A stretch of DNA of 64,000 nucleotides from an uncultured Flavobacteriaceae bacterium (GCA_947488345.1 CANKZQ010000002.1:124001-188000); one strand, 5' to 3'; positions 35,911 through 44,932 are shown, numbered from the stretch's first letter. Numbers and translations are program-made. The notes: a model not told the origin generated them from the letters alone.

Positions 35911-37203
35911 ATGAAAAACGCTCTACCAACCCAGCACCATAAACCCATCCTGTTAGCTTTATTTTTTGCTGCTATATTGATGTCATTTAATGCATTGAAT
36001 GCTCAAGACACTACAGCATTGCAAGATTTTAACGAATATAGCGGTATCGTTGTGGACGAAAATTCTGGAGATGCTTTGGTTTTTGCTTCTTTAGAAGTTG
36101 AGAATACAAATATTAGTACAGTTACAAACAGCGATGGTAAATTTTTGCTAAAAGTACCTTCGAATATAGAAAACGCAAGTATATTAATCTCCTTTTTGGG
36201 ATATAAGCAAAAGAAAGTTTTGCTGTCAAGTCTTAAGAAAAGTAAGAATAAACTCTCGCTCGAACCTGAGATTACCAAGTTATCTGAGGCTACTATAAAT
36301 ACCTTTAAAGATCCTAAAGACTTGGTGCAAGAGACTTTAAAGCGAAAAGCTTCGAATAATTTAGATCAACAAGCCTTCATGACGGCTTTTTACAGGGAAA
36401 CGATTAAGAAGAGAAGAAAAAATGTCTCTTTGGCGGAAGCCATTGTAAATGTGTATAAGCAACCATATAATTCTAACAGAAAAGATAATATGAAGCTATA
36501 CAAAGCCCGAAAAAGTACCGATTACTCAAAATTAGATACCGTGGCGTTAAAATTACAAGGAGGTCCATTTAATGCGTTGTATGTCGATATGATGAAATAC
36601 CCACAGTATATTTTCACAGCTGAAATGTTTGATTATTATAATTTTTCATATTTACCTTCAACAACAATTAACGGGAAGGCGGTATATATTGTGAAATTTG
36701 AGCAAAATCCTAATATTGCGGAGCCATTGTTTTATGGAAAACTGTATATCGATGCTGAAACCTTGGCGTTAAATAGCGCGATTTATAATTTGAATGTTGA
36801 AAACAAAGAGCTAACAGGGAGCATGTTTGTGAAAAAGAAACCGAAAGACATAAAGGTATATCCAACAAAAGCTGCTTACAGAGTTGATTATCGAGAGAAA
36901 AACGGGAAGTGGTATTACAGTTATAGCAACGTACAAATCACTTTTAAAATAAATAAAAAGCGCAAGTTATTTAATACGACATATTCTCTTTCCAGTGAAA
37001 TGGCTATTACCGATTGGAAGTTTACAGACACGAAAGAAAGCTTAAAATTCAAAGAACGTTTAAAGCCTTCTATAATTATTACAGATGAAGCTTCTGGTTT
37101 TTCTGATCCTGAGTTTTGGGGTGCTTATAACGTTATTGAACCAGAAAAATCTATAGAGTCAGCGATAAATAAAATAAAACGACAGTTAAAAAAAGCAGGA
37201 TAA
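35911..37203 (+). CDS. carboxypeptidase-regulatory-like domain protein, exported
   Basis: A 430-residue protein. The ATG at 35911 gives a standard signal peptide ending ALNAQ; a promoter-like TTTG-N17-TACCTTTA at 35844-35872 leaves too little room for the ATG at 35887 to be well placed. After the signal comes a CarboxypepD_reg-like Ig fold of about 90 residues (GIVVDENSGDALVFASLEV and SDGKFLLKVP), then a beta-rich domain typical of Bacteroidota outer-membrane proteins (FMTAFYRETIKKRRKNVS, YIVKFEQNPNIAEPLFYGKLYID). It has no SusC barrel. Function unknown, envelope-located. Followed by a terminator. Confidence 0.82.
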   Translation: MKNALPTQHHKPILLALFFAAILMSFNALNAQDTTALQDFNEYSGIVVDENSGDALVFASLEVENTNISTVTNSDGKFLLKVPSNIENASILISFLGYKQKKVLLSSLKKSKNKLSLEPEITKLSEATINTFKDPKDLVQETLKRKASNNLDQQAFMTAFYRETIKKRRKNVSLAEAIVNVYKQPYNSNRKDNMKLYKARKSTDYSKLDTVALKLQGGPFNALYVDMMKYPQYIFTAEMFDYYNFSYLPSTTINGKAVYIVKFEQNPNIAEPLFYGKLYIDAETLALNSAIYNLNVENKELTGSMFVKKKPKDIKVYPTKAAYRVDYREKNGKWYYSYSNVQITFKINKKRKLFNTTYSLSSEMAITDWKFTDTKESLKFKERLKPSIIITDEASGFSDPEFWGAYNVIEPEKSIESAINKIKRQLKKAG

Positions 37204-37224
37204 CAAAGAGATAAATATCTACAT

Positions 37225-37254
37225 AAAAAAAGTGAGTATCAGCTCACTTTTTTT
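37225..37254 (+). terminator. intrinsic terminator
   Basis: GTGAG/CTCAC flanked by seven A and seven T pairs (37225-37236 with 37243-37254, loop TATCAG), 21 bases after the stop at 37203 and before the RNA helicase promoter. Confidence 0.85.
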
Positions 37255-37291
37255 ATTGTCTAATAATTGAATAAACACTTTAGATTAACCG

Positions 37292-37299
37292 TATATTTG
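37292..37299 (+). promoter_or_regulatory. candidate -7 promoter box for the DEAD-box helicase
   Basis: TATATTTG, perfect, 16 bases before the ATG at 37316, with a TTG 22 bases upstream. Confidence 0.5.
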
Positions 37300-37315
37300 C
37301 AGCTCAAACCAACAT

Positions 37316-38434
37316 ATGTCGACGTTTTTAGAATTAGGTGTCCGAAAGGACTTCCATAAAGCATTAAAAGAATTAAACATTCTTAATCCTACTGAAATTC
37401 AGGAAGAAACAATTCCAAAACTACTTCATTCAAAAGTAGATTTTATTGGATTAGCACAAACGGGTACTGGAAAAACGGCAGCGTTCGGATTACCAATGCT
37501 ACATCATATAGATGCTTCAAATGCTGAAATTCAAGCATTGATATTAGCACCAACCAGAGAGTTGGTACAGCAAATCAAAAAACAACTTTTTAAATTCACA
37601 AAATACGTTCCGCATAAAATTTTTGTCGAAGGTGTATATGGTGGTGAGAAGATTGATATTCAAATCAAAGCCTTAAAACGAACAACTCATATTGTTGTTG
37701 CGACTCCAGGTAGATTACTTGATCTCATAGAACGTGGAGACATCGATATCAAGAATATTAAAACCTTGGTATTAGACGAAGCCGATGAAATGTTAAGTAT
37801 GGGTTTCAAACAAGATTTGAATAGAATATTAAAATATACCGACGGCGAAAGACACACATGGCTTTTTTCTGCCACAATGCCTGATGAAATTAAACGTATC
37901 GTGAAGACCTATATGGACCCGAACGCAGTACGTGTCGAAGTCAATAAAAATGCCCTCGTAAATGCGAATATTACACATCAATATGTGAAAACATCTATTA
38001 AGGGTAAAGTCGATCTTTTGATAAGAATTTTAGAACGACGAGAACACGAAAGAGGGATTATTTTTTGCCGAACAAAAGCGGGTACTCAAAATCTGACAGC
38101 TATCTTGAAGGAAGAAGGGTTTTCTGTAGGTGCATTAGAAGGTGATATGCAGCAAAGAGATCGGGATAAGGTAATGCGTGCCTTTAAAAATGGTAGTCTC
38201 CAAGTATTAATTTCAACAGATGTTTCTGCCAGAGGAATCGATGTACATAGCCTTGGGTTTGTTGTACATCATCAATTGCCAGAGCAATTAGATTATTATA
38301 CCCATAGAAGTGGTAGAACAGCTAGAGCTGGAAAAACAGGATTCTCTATTGCCTTGATTTTACCAAGTGAACTTTCTAGAATCCATGAAATTCAAAAAGC
38401 TTTAGGAATTAACTTTATAGAGATAACAGCATAA
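37316..38434 (+). CDS. DEAD-box ATP-dependent RNA helicase
   Basis: A 372-residue core helicase. Q motif, AQTGTGKTAAF (motif I), PTRELVQQI (Ia), TPGRLLDLI (Ib), VLDEADEML (II), SAT (III), GIIFCRTK (IV), STDVSARGIDV (V) and HRSGRTARAG (VI) are all present. There is almost no C-terminal extension, unlike RhlE or DeaD. These proteins unwind short RNA duplexes in ribosome assembly or decay; low-GC marine species often use them in the cold. Followed 2 bases later by the DUF1456 gene. Confidence 0.94.
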   Translation: MSTFLELGVRKDFHKALKELNILNPTEIQEETIPKLLHSKVDFIGLAQTGTGKTAAFGLPMLHHIDASNAEIQALILAPTRELVQQIKKQLFKFTKYVPHKIFVEGVYGGEKIDIQIKALKRTTHIVVATPGRLLDLIERGDIDIKNIKTLVLDEADEMLSMGFKQDLNRILKYTDGERHTWLFSATMPDEIKRIVKTYMDPNAVRVEVNKNALVNANITHQYVKTSIKGKVDLLIRILERREHERGIIFCRTKAGTQNLTAILKEEGFSVGALEGDMQQRDRDKVMRAFKNGSLQVLISTDVSARGIDVHSLGFVVHHQLPEQLDYYTHRSGRTARAGKTGFSIALILPSELSRIHEIQKALGINFIEITA

Positions 38435-38436
38435 TT

Positions 38437-38685
38437 ATGGGATTGTCAAACAATGATATATTTAAAAAATTACGGGTAGCACACAAATTACGAGATGACG
38501 ATATTGTAAAGATTTGTGCTTTAGTCGATTTTAAAGTATCGAAAAGCGAATTAGGATCTTTTTTTAGGAATGAAAAGCATCCGAAGTATGTCGAATGCGG
38601 AGATCAAATATTACGTAATTTTTTGAATGGTTTGATTATTCATCTTCGCGGACCAATGCCAAAAAAAGATAATATTGCCAAATAG
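38437..38685 (+). CDS. DUF1456 (YehS-like) protein, single repeat
   Basis: An 82-residue protein: LSNNDIFKKLRVAHKLRDDD, then LGSFFRNEKHPKYVECGDQ and FLNGLIIHLRG. These are the DUF1456 blocks. E. coli YehS has two copies of the unit in about 156 residues; this has one. The linkage to the DEAD-box helicase (2-base gap) suggests a joint role in RNA metabolism, which is inference. Function of the family is not known. Confidence 0.82.
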   Translation: MGLSNNDIFKKLRVAHKLRDDDIVKICALVDFKVSKSELGSFFRNEKHPKYVECGDQILRNFLNGLIIHLRGPMPKKDNIAK

Positions 38686-38764
38686 AAATAATTGATTCTT
38701 AAAGGATTAAATAATTAAGCATATTTTTTCTGATAAAGATGACCCAAATACTATTTAAACGATG

Positions 38765-38772
38765 TATTTTTG
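38765..38772 (+). promoter_or_regulatory. candidate -7 promoter box for the SF2 helicase
   Basis: TATTTTTG, perfect match, 24 bases before the ATG at 38797 and overlapping the alternative TTG start at 38770, which supports the later start. Confidence 0.45.
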
Positions 38773-38796
38773 CAAAATTACAATTGTAGAAACCGA

Positions 38797-40347
38797 ATGA
38801 AATTAGCAACTAGTGAAATTGAAGAAAGAAAAGCAGGTAAAGATTTATATACCTATCAAAAAGGAGCAATAGATAAAATATTTGCAAGTTTTGATGATGC
38901 TGCTGATGATTACCATTTACTATATCAGTTGCCTACTGGTGGTGGTAAAACTGTGATTTTCTCTGAAATCGTACGACAGTATTTAAAGCATCATGATAAA
39001 AAGGTGCTGGTGATGACACATAGAATAGAGCTGTGTAATCAAACGGCTAATATGCTTTCTACCTTTGGAGTTGAAAACAAAATTGTTAGTAGTAAAGCGA
39101 ATTTAGACGATCAAGACAATTACAGTTGCTTTGTGGCAATGGTTGAAACCCTCAACAATCGATTGAATGAAGATATGCTTGATATATCGAATGTAGGTTT
39201 GGTGATTATTGATGAGGCACACTACAATTCATTTACGAAATTATTCAAGTTTTTTGAGAAATCTTTTATTTTAGGAGTAACCGCAACTCCGCTAAGTTCT
39301 AATATCAAATTACCGATGCACGACAATTACGATGAGTTAATTGTGGGTGAGAGCATCAAATCGTTAATCGATAATAAGTTTCTCGCGAAGGCAGAAATGT
39401 TTACCTATAATGTAGGTTTAACTTCGTTGATAGTAGGCTCAAATGGTGATTACACGGTTAAATCGTCAGAAGATCTTTATACGAATGTGAACATGCTTGG
39501 GAAGCTGTTACAATCTTATGAAGAACGGTCTAAAGGAAAGAAGACATTAATCTTTAATAACGGAATAAACACTTCTCTTTATGTATATGACTTATTTCGA
39601 TCGGCAGGTTATAATATCGCTCACTTAGATAATACGGCTACAAAAAAAGAGCGAAAAGAAATTTTAGAATGGTTTAAGAAAACACCAGATGCCATTTTAA
39701 CTTCGGTGAGTATTTTAACTACAGGATTCGATGAACCAACAGTAGACACTATTATTCTGAATCGAGCCACTAAATCGTTGACTTTATACTATCAGATGAT
39801 TGGTAGAGGAAGTAGGATTTTAGATAAGAAAAAGACCTTCTCAGTTATTGATTTAGGTAACAATTTTCATCGTTTTGGTCCTTGGGGTGCCAATTTAGAT
39901 TGGCAAAGAATATTTAGATCTCCAAATTACTATTTAGATAAGCTACAATCTGATGAAGAGTTAGAAAGTAATTTTACCTATGAAATGCCTGAAGTTATTA
40001 AGGTAAAATTTAAAAACTCTCCCGATTTATCTTTCGATATACGACAAACATACAAAGATGCGGTGGCCAAAGGACTATCGTCTAAAGTTGTTTTAGAGCT
40101 TTCAATAGCACATCATTCAAAGATTTGTATTGAGAATAGTGAAGATGTGTATGATGCCCTTTCACTAGCTAAGTTATTAGGAGATGATATCGACTTTCGT
40201 ATACAACGATATACTAAATGTATAAGTAAAAGCACCAATAACTTTGTAGAGTGGCTTAAAAATGATTATCGCATGAAACTTCGTACGTATCTTAGAGAAA
40301 ACTTCGATAGGTTATTTGAAGAAATTCATGGTAGACCTGCTGAATAA
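38797..40347 (+). CDS. superfamily 2 DEAD/DEAH helicase with unusual C-terminal domain
   Basis: A 516-residue protein starting at the ATG at 38797. The RecA-like pair shows YQLPTGGGKTVIF (Walker A), MTHRIEL, VIIDEAHYN (DEAH), VTATP (III), TTGFDEPTVD and YQMIGRGSRI (VI). The layout is that of the type III restriction/UvrB/SSL2-like group. From about residue 380 a C-terminal part with YKDAVAKGLSSKVVLELS and NFVEWLKNDYRMKLRTYLRE has no fold I can name. There is no nuclease or methyltransferase beside it, so it is not a recognisable restriction system. Probably a stand-alone repair or RNA helicase. Confidence 0.85.
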   Translation: MKLATSEIEERKAGKDLYTYQKGAIDKIFASFDDAADDYHLLYQLPTGGGKTVIFSEIVRQYLKHHDKKVLVMTHRIELCNQTANMLSTFGVENKIVSSKANLDDQDNYSCFVAMVETLNNRLNEDMLDISNVGLVIIDEAHYNSFTKLFKFFEKSFILGVTATPLSSNIKLPMHDNYDELIVGESIKSLIDNKFLAKAEMFTYNVGLTSLIVGSNGDYTVKSSEDLYTNVNMLGKLLQSYEERSKGKKTLIFNNGINTSLYVYDLFRSAGYNIAHLDNTATKKERKEILEWFKKTPDAILTSVSILTTGFDEPTVDTIILNRATKSLTLYYQMIGRGSRILDKKKTFSVIDLGNNFHRFGPWGANLDWQRIFRSPNYYLDKLQSDEELESNFTYEMPEVIKVKFKNSPDLSFDIRQTYKDAVAKGLSSKVVLELSIAHHSKICIENSEDVYDALSLAKLLGDDIDFRIQRYTKCISKSTNNFVEWLKNDYRMKLRTYLRENFDRLFEEIHGRPAE

Positions 40348-40356
40348 TTTAGCTAA

Positions 40357-42537
40357 CTACTTCTTAATAATCTTCTTTGTGAAGATTACTTGGTCATTTG
40401 ATTGATTAGAAAACTTAGCTATATAAACGCCTGAAGATAATTCTGGCATTTCAATGTTTAAGGTGCTACCGTTCAGTCTTACTTCTTTTTGGAAGATTCT
40501 TTTTCCGTCAACACTAAAGAAATCAATAGTGACCAAACCGCTCGTTTTTGAAGCGATCGTAACTTCGTTATCAAATGGAATAGGGTATATGTCAATATCA
40601 TCTTTTTTTACAAGACAATCATCACTTTGACATAAATCTCCATTAAAATAGTTGCTGGCGAGTTCGAAAGCATTAGTACCGATCTTCTCTCCAATCACTC
40701 GACCTCTAATGTCATCTATAGGAGGATGAATACCTCCCCAAATTCTTGACAAACTTGTTTGATCTGATGCATCTTTGTACGTTGCCCATTCTAATCGAAT
40801 TGATTCGCTCGGGCCTTCTTCAAACACTAAAAACTCATTTCTTCTGGCGTCAAAACTTCCATAAAACTGAGGAAAATACGGGCTCCCTGTCACCAGTGTT
40901 AGGGCTTGAGCTGCAGCACTAGAAAATGTTGAATGCCCAGATAAATATCCTGCAAAATTAGGGGTGACAAAAGTGCTGCGTTGATATGGCCACCAGCGAG
41001 TGCCCAATATCCAATCTACCCCTGCGATTGATGACGAGTTTGCTAAATAATCGGGCCCTTTCCAAGCTTTTATCTTTATTTGACCTATCAGTGCATTATC
41101 TTCTATAGCCAATGCATCATCTTCGGTAATCAATTCAATTTTATTTGGTATGAGTGGGAGACCATGAGGATCAAAATTAGGTAAAGCATTATCAGAACTT
41201 TGCCCTTTACTCGCCATATATCGAATCGCCGATATGGGTCGAATATAATCGTAATAACCTTTTATTCCCCAAGTCGAGACCGCGGCATCATGCAAGGCAC
41301 CTCCTAGCACTAAGTAACATTTCACATCCCATTCTAATTGACTTAATGAAGGACCTTCACCAGCAAAGCGTCGATTGCTATTAAATGCATTATTGATATG
41401 ATTAAAAATAGTAAACCAGTGGCCTGGAGGAGTTTCTGAATCGGGTCCGTCGGCCCAAAATTCGGCTAATACTCTTGCATAGTCCGCCCTTTTAACCATT
41501 CGAGGAGGATAGGGTTCATTGGTATATGGATTAACTGCATGACCAGTACCAATATCACCACCATCTAAGAAATTATAAAAACTTTTATATTCGTCAAAGG
41601 TTTGAGGAAGACGATCCCGTGAGATATTCCCTATCGCTCCTGGAGAAATATCAATCATAGTTTCGTCATTGGGATCTAGATGTGAAGACCAAGAAGCTAC
41701 CAACGCGAACCCCCACTTATAAGGGTCATCAATACCGTTTTCTTCTGAATTTTGAATATAATCTGGAGGTCCAGGGTCATTATAAATATAGCTGTCAAAA
41801 CCATTATTCTTAATGGTTAAATCGTCACCAGTAAGTGCAAAAGGCGTCACTTCTCCCCATTCAGGGCTTAAGAAACTGGGTGTGTTCTCTAAAATATTAC
41901 CACTTTGATCAATAAACTGAAGAAATGATAGTGGTTGCCATCTATTCGGATCTATAATGTTTATGTCACCGTAGCGATACATTTCTAATGGAGCATTCAC
42001 AGGAGCGTAATATCTATTTTCATATGATAGCGCTTCGTTAGCACCATCCTGTAAACCAAATTTGATCATTTCACTTGCAATATAATTTCCCAGGGCGCTG
42101 TAGGAACCTGTAGAGTAATCAATCGATACGTTATCAACATCATAACCATACGATAGAAAATGAGCAGTAAGTCGTAATTTAGTAATTTCGGAATTTGAAA
42201 AACGATGCATTAAAAAGCGATACATCGCATAACTAATAATTTCGTTTCGCGCTGTAAAAACCATTTCTGGATCATCAATGCCGTCAAAATCGCATGTGTA
42301 ACCTCCAAAGTTCTTTCCCAAAAAAATAGTCTCGGCAGTATCATCAAAAACGGCCCATCCATCATACATAATTAGCGCGCTATGAAACAAATTTCGTGCG
42401 TGAACCGTTGGTCTGGCTAGATCAACTCGTATGGCACTCAAAAGCTGTTCGTTCCATTCATTTGCAACAGATGGTTGAGCTTCTATTGGAAGTGAAAATG
42501 TAGAAAGTAGTAAAAAAAGAAGGTAATATTTCTTCAT
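40357..42537 (-). CDS. vanadium-dependent haloperoxidase-like PAP2 protein with T9SS tail
   Basis: A 726-residue exported protein. A signal peptide ends in PIEAQ. The PAP2/haloperoxidase triad of motifs is present: KGYYDYIRP (about residue 426, K-x6-RP), YLSGHSTFSSAAAQ (about 534, SGH), and SRIWGGIHPPID (about 600, SR-x5-H). These bind vanadate or phosphate. The last 80 residues carry DIYPIPFDNEVTI, then SGVYIAKF and TKKIIKK, a type A type-IX secretion signal, so it is exported to the cell surface or medium. Haloperoxidases oxidise halide with peroxide; acid phosphatases share the fold, so halide specificity is not certain. A TATATTTG -7 box lies at 42553-42560. Confidence 0.88.
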   Translation of the reverse strand: MKKYYLLFLLLSTFSLPIEAQPSVANEWNEQLLSAIRVDLARPTVHARNLFHSALIMYDGWAVFDDTAETIFLGKNFGGYTCDFDGIDDPEMVFTARNEIISYAMYRFLMHRFSNSEITKLRLTAHFLSYGYDVDNVSIDYSTGSYSALGNYIASEMIKFGLQDGANEALSYENRYYAPVNAPLEMYRYGDINIIDPNRWQPLSFLQFIDQSGNILENTPSFLSPEWGEVTPFALTGDDLTIKNNGFDSYIYNDPGPPDYIQNSEENGIDDPYKWGFALVASWSSHLDPNDETMIDISPGAIGNISRDRLPQTFDEYKSFYNFLDGGDIGTGHAVNPYTNEPYPPRMVKRADYARVLAEFWADGPDSETPPGHWFTIFNHINNAFNSNRRFAGEGPSLSQLEWDVKCYLVLGGALHDAAVSTWGIKGYYDYIRPISAIRYMASKGQSSDNALPNFDPHGLPLIPNKIELITEDDALAIEDNALIGQIKIKAWKGPDYLANSSSIAGVDWILGTRWWPYQRSTFVTPNFAGYLSGHSTFSSAAAQALTLVTGSPYFPQFYGSFDARRNEFLVFEEGPSESIRLEWATYKDASDQTSLSRIWGGIHPPIDDIRGRVIGEKIGTNAFELASNYFNGDLCQSDDCLVKKDDIDIYPIPFDNEVTIASKTSGLVTIDFFSVDGKRIFQKEVRLNGSTLNIEMPELSSGVYIAKFSNQSNDQVIFTKKIIKK

Positions 42538-42552
42538 ACGCTAATTTTAAAA

Positions 42553-42560
42553 CAAATATA
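42553..42560 (-). promoter_or_regulatory. candidate -7 promoter box for the haloperoxidase-like gene
   Basis: Minus strand TATATTTG, perfect -7 box, 15 bases before the start codon; -33 element unclear. Confidence 0.4.
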
Positions 42561-42691
42561 AAAATTATACAGTAAGATCGCACTAATTATTGACTCTTAG
42601 ATGCCAGCAATAGAGGAATAAAAGAAATAGCTCCAGATTTAATCACTTTATATGATTTTCTCATTTTACGAAGCTATGAGAATAATTTTAT

Positions 42692-42699
42692 TACATTTG
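42692..42699 (+). promoter_or_regulatory. candidate -7 promoter box for the DUF4956/DUF2490 pair
   Basis: TACATTTG, perfect, 18 bases before the ATG at 42718, with TTTA 23 bases upstream. Confidence 0.45.
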
Positions 42700-42717
42700 G
42701 AATCCTAATTTAGACTG

Positions 42718-43314
42718 ATGGAGTTTTTAGACATCCCTGTTTTTGATGATGATTTTTATAAGATGTTATTTCGTTTTTCGATTAACATGGTAGTACTCAC
42801 GATTATCATTCGCTTTTTATATTATAAATACACGAAAAAACAAGAGTACTTATTTACTTATTATATGATAGGAATTATCGTGTTTTTTATATGTTTTACC
42901 TTAAAAAAATTCGAACTTGATCTGGGAATGGCCTTAGGACTCTTTGCTATTTTTGGTATACTACGCTATCGGACCAATACCATTGGTATTAAGGAGATGA
43001 CTTATTTATTTATTGTTATCGGAGTCTCTGTGATTAATTCATTGGCGAATAAAAAAATGAGTTTAGCAGAACTTGTTTTGGGCAATGCAATTGTAATTAT
43101 TTCCATTATGGTGATTGAAAGGGTATGGTTCTCACGTCAAGTGATTACGAAGAGAGTCGTTTATGATAATATCGAAAATATAAAACCTGAAGATCATGAA
43201 AGTTTAAAGTTGGAACTTGAAGAAAAATTAGGATTGGATATTCAACAGATTGTGGTAAATGATGTCGATTTTCTTCAAAACACCGCTAAACTCACCGTTC
43301 ATTATTATAAGTAA
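42718..43314 (+). CDS. DUF4956 membrane protein
   Basis: A 198-residue protein with about four membrane helices (from MLFRFSINMVVLTIIIRFLY to IVIISIMVIERVW) and a soluble C-terminal domain with LEEKLGLDIQQIVVNDVD. ALGLFAIFGILRYRTNTIGIKEMTYLF is the conserved block, given here as ALGLFAIFGILRYRT and IGIKEMTY. DUF4956 proteins often neighbour VTC-type polyphosphate polymerases; none is here. Its stop is 1 base before the ATG of the DUF2490 gene, so they are co-translated. Confidence 0.88.
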   Translation: MEFLDIPVFDDDFYKMLFRFSINMVVLTIIIRFLYYKYTKKQEYLFTYYMIGIIVFFICFTLKKFELDLGMALGLFAIFGILRYRTNTIGIKEMTYLFIVIGVSVINSLANKKMSLAELVLGNAIVIISIMVIERVWFSRQVITKRVVYDNIENIKPEDHESLKLELEEKLGLDIQQIVVNDVDFLQNTAKLTVHYYK

Positions 43315-43315
43315 C

Positions 43316-44029
43316 ATGAATTTTAAATTACACAATATTTTGAATAATAGGGTCTTGCTATTGGTCTTTTTTTTAGGATCAAATGCAATAATTGCACAAG
43401 AAAATTTGAATGATTTTCGAACTTGGAGTGCCATCGAACTTACCTATGAACAGAGTGAGAAATTATCTTTCAGTTTAGAAGGACAGTTGCGAATGAAAGA
43501 AGATGTTTCAATAGTCGATAAATATTTTGGTGAATTCGGAGTGCAATATAAACTGCCTAGTAATTTTAGAATAGGCGTTGGTGTGCGGTATGTTAGGAAT
43601 AATGATACGAATGGAATGATTCAAGGATATGAGAACCTATTTCGATACCACATAGATGCATCGTATAGGCATAAATTAGATCGTTTAGGTCTCAAATATA
43701 GGATACGCTATCAAAACAGAAATGAGTTAGGTATATCTTCGAGTGAAGGGGACATTGCTAGACAGCGTTTTCGATTTAAAACGACCTTTGCTTATAATAT
43801 TCGAAATTGGAAAATCGACCCTGAACTTTCTGGTGAAATATTCAACGGATTTCGAAAAAATGGTACTGAAAATGGCTTTGATAAATATAGAATTAGTTTA
43901 GGCACGAGCTATAAAATGAAAAAAATAGGAAAAGTGAGTTTATTTTACAGGCTAGAAAGAGAATTCAACGTTGCAAGCCCCGAAACCTTCAATATTCTAA
44001 GTTTTAAATATACTTACACTATCAAATGA
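43316..44029 (+). CDS. DUF2490 outer-membrane beta-barrel protein
   Basis: A 237-residue protein starting at the ATG at 43316, with a signal peptide ending NAIIAQ. The mature part has amphipathic strands such as WSAIELTYEQSEKLSFSLE, GEFGVQYKLPSNFRIGVGVR, LKYRIRYQNRNELG and ends in an aromatic strand ILSFKYTYTIK, as in outer-membrane barrels. The DUF2490 family is of unknown function. It forms an operon with the DUF4956 gene. Confidence 0.85.
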   Translation: MNFKLHNILNNRVLLLVFFLGSNAIIAQENLNDFRTWSAIELTYEQSEKLSFSLEGQLRMKEDVSIVDKYFGEFGVQYKLPSNFRIGVGVRYVRNNDTNGMIQGYENLFRYHIDASYRHKLDRLGLKYRIRYQNRNELGISSSEGDIARQRFRFKTTFAYNIRNWKIDPELSGEIFNGFRKNGTENGFDKYRISLGTSYKMKKIGKVSLFYRLEREFNVASPETFNILSFKYTYTIK

Positions 44030-44086
44030 TTGTTTGAATAGTTATTGAGCCGCATTACATTTTCAACCGACTTTTATAATAGAATA

Positions 44087-44111
44087 ATTACAATTTTTGG
44101 GTTTTTGTAAT
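44087..44111 (+). promoter_or_regulatory. inverted repeat upstream of the Crp/Fnr gene
   Basis: ATTACAA-N11-TTGTAAT, seven perfect pairs, 60 bases before the ATG at 44171. It could be a regulator site or a leader hairpin. There is no T run, so it is not a terminator. Confidence 0.35.
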
Positions 44112-44170
44112 GAATCGAAATATCCCCGTCTAAATTTTCAAACTACTTTATTAATTCTAAATTGATTTGG

Positions 44171-44818
44171 ATGATTGATCAACAACGCTTAAAACAATGT
44201 TTACCTGCACTTCATAAGGACTTATATACAGATATCATTGCCAACGCGACTTATGAGAAATTTTCTAGTGGTCAACATATTGTTCGTCAAGGTGCTTATT
44301 TAGATTTTCTTCCAATTGTTTTAGATGGAGTCATTAAAATGTATGCCGAAGAGGATAATGTACAGTTTTTGCTCTATTATATCAATCCTGGAGAGTCATG
44401 CATCATGAGTTTCAATCATTTGTTTGTACAAGAGCCTATCAATTTTTCGGCGGTATCTGAAGATCAAACTTTGGTAATGTGCTTACCGGTTAGAAAGGTA
44501 AAAGAGTGGTTTGTGAACTATCCATCTTTCGGAAAGGTTATAATCAATGATTATCAACGAAATTTTGAAGATCTCCTTAGAACAACGAAAGATATTATTT
44601 GTTTTAAGATGGAGGATAGGTTAATCAAATATCTTTGTAAGAAATCAAACCTTTCCAATACAAATAATCTACATCTATCACATCAGAGTATTGCTTCTGA
44701 CTTAGGAACCTCAAGAGAAGTAATCTCAAGAATTACAAAAAAATTAGAAAGTCAGGATATCTTGATCCAGCACAAACGTCATATTGAGTTATTAGTTTCC
44801 GACAGAATGATAGCGTAA
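44171..44818 (+). CDS. Crp/Fnr family transcriptional regulator
   Basis: A 215-residue regulator (ATG at 44171; a TTG nine bases upstream is less likely). Residues about 20-130 are a cyclic-nucleotide-binding-type beta barrel (GQHIVRQGAYLDFLPIVLDG). The C-terminal winged helix has HQSIASDLGTSREVISRITKKL. The recognition helix S-R-E-x-x-x-R matches that of E. coli CRP (SRETVGR), whose Arg-Glu-Arg read GTGA half-sites. No N-terminal Cys cluster, so it is not an Fe-S FNR. The effector is unknown. A GTGA-N6-TCAC palindrome lies 320 bases downstream. Confidence 0.9.
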   Translation: MIDQQRLKQCLPALHKDLYTDIIANATYEKFSSGQHIVRQGAYLDFLPIVLDGVIKMYAEEDNVQFLLYYINPGESCIMSFNHLFVQEPINFSAVSEDQTLVMCLPVRKVKEWFVNYPSFGKVIINDYQRNFEDLLRTTKDIICFKMEDRLIKYLCKKSNLSNTNNLHLSHQSIASDLGTSREVISRITKKLESQDILIQHKRHIELLVSDRMIA

Positions 44819-44877
44819 AAATGAGTTCCAATTCAAAATCATTATGCTGAGAAGACATACCATCTGTACTTCATTTT

Positions 44878-44932
44878 AATGTCAATTAACTTGTAATATC
44901 TTTATTGATATGTTGACATTTTTTATTTTTTT
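44878..44932 (+). terminator. intrinsic terminator of the Crp/Fnr gene
   Basis: Outer stem AATGTCAA/TTGACATT (44878-44885 with 44913-44920), inner stem ATATC/GATAT (44896-44900 with 44907-44911), then a T-rich run of over ten bases. Confidence 0.78.

Noticed and set aside
38797-40347. Type III restriction system
   Set aside because: No methyltransferase gene and no nuclease motif accompany the helicase.
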